This document shows, piece by piece, positions 63,342 through 64,000 of a stretch of 64,000 nucleotides of DNA (position 1 is the stretch's first letter; every line of letters begins with the position of its first letter). This stretch comes from Alphaproteobacteria bacterium (GTDB lineage: Bacteria > Myxococcota_A > UBA796 > UBA2385), in assembly GCA_020632755.1 (NCBI GenBank), contig JACKEY010000015.1, positions 81,290 through 145,289 on the forward strand, read 5' to 3'. The position numbers and the translations under genes are program-made. The notes beneath the pieces were generated by a model. That model saw only the letters and a list, made by a program, of their open reading frames with translations. It had not been told where the DNA came from and searched no databases.

Positions 63342-64000
63342 ATGGTCCTCCTCCTCCCGCTGTTCTGGGCATGCGTCCAGACCGCCGCCCCCTACGACAC
63401 CGGCGCCGCCGGCGGTGACGGCGGGAGCGACGACCCCTGCGCCGCGCGGGTCACGGCCAGCTGGCCCGCCGCCGGCGCCGACGACGTGTGGCTGCAGCCC
63501 GACTTCGTCGTGCAGCTCGACTCGCCCGACCCGACGGCGCGCCTGACCCTGGTCGACGACGGCGGCAGCGAGGTCCCGCTGGTGACCGCCGCCAGCCAGG
63601 ACGGCGCCCTGTGGACCGCCACCCTGGACGGCCAGCTGGTCGAAGACGCCGACTACACGCTCAAGGTCCAGACCTGCCTGGACCTGACCGACGTCGACTT
63701 CCACACCCTCGACGCCCCCGGCTTCCCGCCCGAGCTCGTCGACCGCGGCGTCGCCTACTCGCTGGACCTGTCCTACGGCCGGCTGGTCCGCCCTGGCGAG
63801 CTCGAACGCGTGCTCGCCCCGCTGCTCGCCGACCACCAGTGGCTGGTCGGCATGGCGCTGTCCGGCGACACCGACAGCGGCGCCCTGGCCCTGACCGGCG
63901 CGGCCGGCAACGCGCAGACCCAGGACACCTGCGTGCCCACCATGGCCCTGCCGGAGCTCGCCCTGACCGGCAGCCCCCACGTCGTGCTGGGCCCCCAGGC
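63342..64000 (+). CDS. N-terminal part of a lipoprotein (cut by window edge)
   Basis: 219 codons are visible from the ATG at 63342 with no stop before the window end. The lipobox is LFWAC (Cys11), followed by a Gly/Asp-rich linker (YDTGAAGGDGGSDDPC). A bacterial Ig-like strand pattern follows (DDVWLQPDFVVQLDSPDPTA, LTLVDDGGSEVPLV), then a second beta domain. It is divergent from the malE-malF fusion, with 62 bases between starts. The function is unknown. Confidence 0.78.
   Translation, partial: MVLLLPLFWACVQTAAPYDTGAAGGDGGSDDPCAARVTASWPAAGADDVWLQPDFVVQLDSPDPTARLTLVDDGGSEVPLVTAASQDGALWTATLDGQLVEDADYTLKVQTCLDLTDVDFHTLDAPGFPPELVDRGVAYSLDLSYGRLVRPGELERVLAPLLADHQWLVGMALSGDTDSGALALTGAAGNAQTQDTCVPTMALPELALTGSPHVVLGPQ

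Overview
The window is about 72% G+C by eye, densely coding, with G/C-ending codons throughout. It reads as chromosomal DNA of a Myxococcota-type (deltaproteobacterial) bacterium. The evidence is several lipoproteins with MopE-like metal-binding repeats and Asp-Thr linkers, FG-GAP propeller lipoproteins, a MYXO-CTERM-like tail on the protein at 32584-34284, a Ser/Thr kinase fused to an ATPase and TPRs, multihaem cytochromes, and a Cpx-like periplasmic stress operon. I saw no rRNA, tRNA, phage module, transposase or CRISPR array.

Layout: 1-5721 holds the start of an exported protein and a tandem pair of large exported proteins sharing a module. 5738-9451 holds a MopE-type lipoprotein, a 62-bp tandem repeat array, a five-haem cytochrome and a small exported protein. 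9531-13514 holds a GH19-like enzyme, a FabH-type ketosynthase, an aminotransferase and a frataxin-like protein. 13645-19883 holds a kinase/ATPase/TPR protein convergent with a kinase-less ATPase/TPR protein. 20020-28236 holds an LtrA-Kir channel fusion, a class A PBP, a rhodanese/di-haem peroxidase pair and GTP-type PEPCK. 28408-32089 holds three methyltransferases (RlmD-like, PRMT-like, class I). 32127-32600 is a second, longer 62-bp array. 32584-42729 holds a phosphodiester glycosidase, two exported amidohydrolases, a VOC/WYL-regulator pair, thioredoxin 2 and a MopE/FG-GAP lipoprotein. 42819-49705 holds a DUF1295 reductase, the spy-cpxR-cpxA-like operon, an Nfu-N protein, a homocysteine methyltransferase and an FG-GAP lipoprotein. 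49686-64000 holds an AmpG-like MFS protein, small envelope proteins, a Schlafen/AlbA_2 protein, a large lipoprotein hydrolase, a degenerate SDR, AlaX, and two maltose-type ABC components (malG, and a malE-malF fusion) about 6.5 kb apart.

Much of the window serves the cell envelope: about eight lipoproteins, two large periplasmic protein pairs, a PBP, an AmpG-like transporter and a stress-sensing two-component system. The most unusual items are the channel fusion (20020-22128), the two arrays of a 62-bp hairpin-forming repeat that each touch a gene boundary, the MalE-MalF fusion, and an SDR protein lacking its whole catalytic triad. Coding starts were chosen from Shine-Dalgarno sequences, signal peptides and overlaps with neighbours. 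All family assignments rest on motifs read by eye, without database searches.
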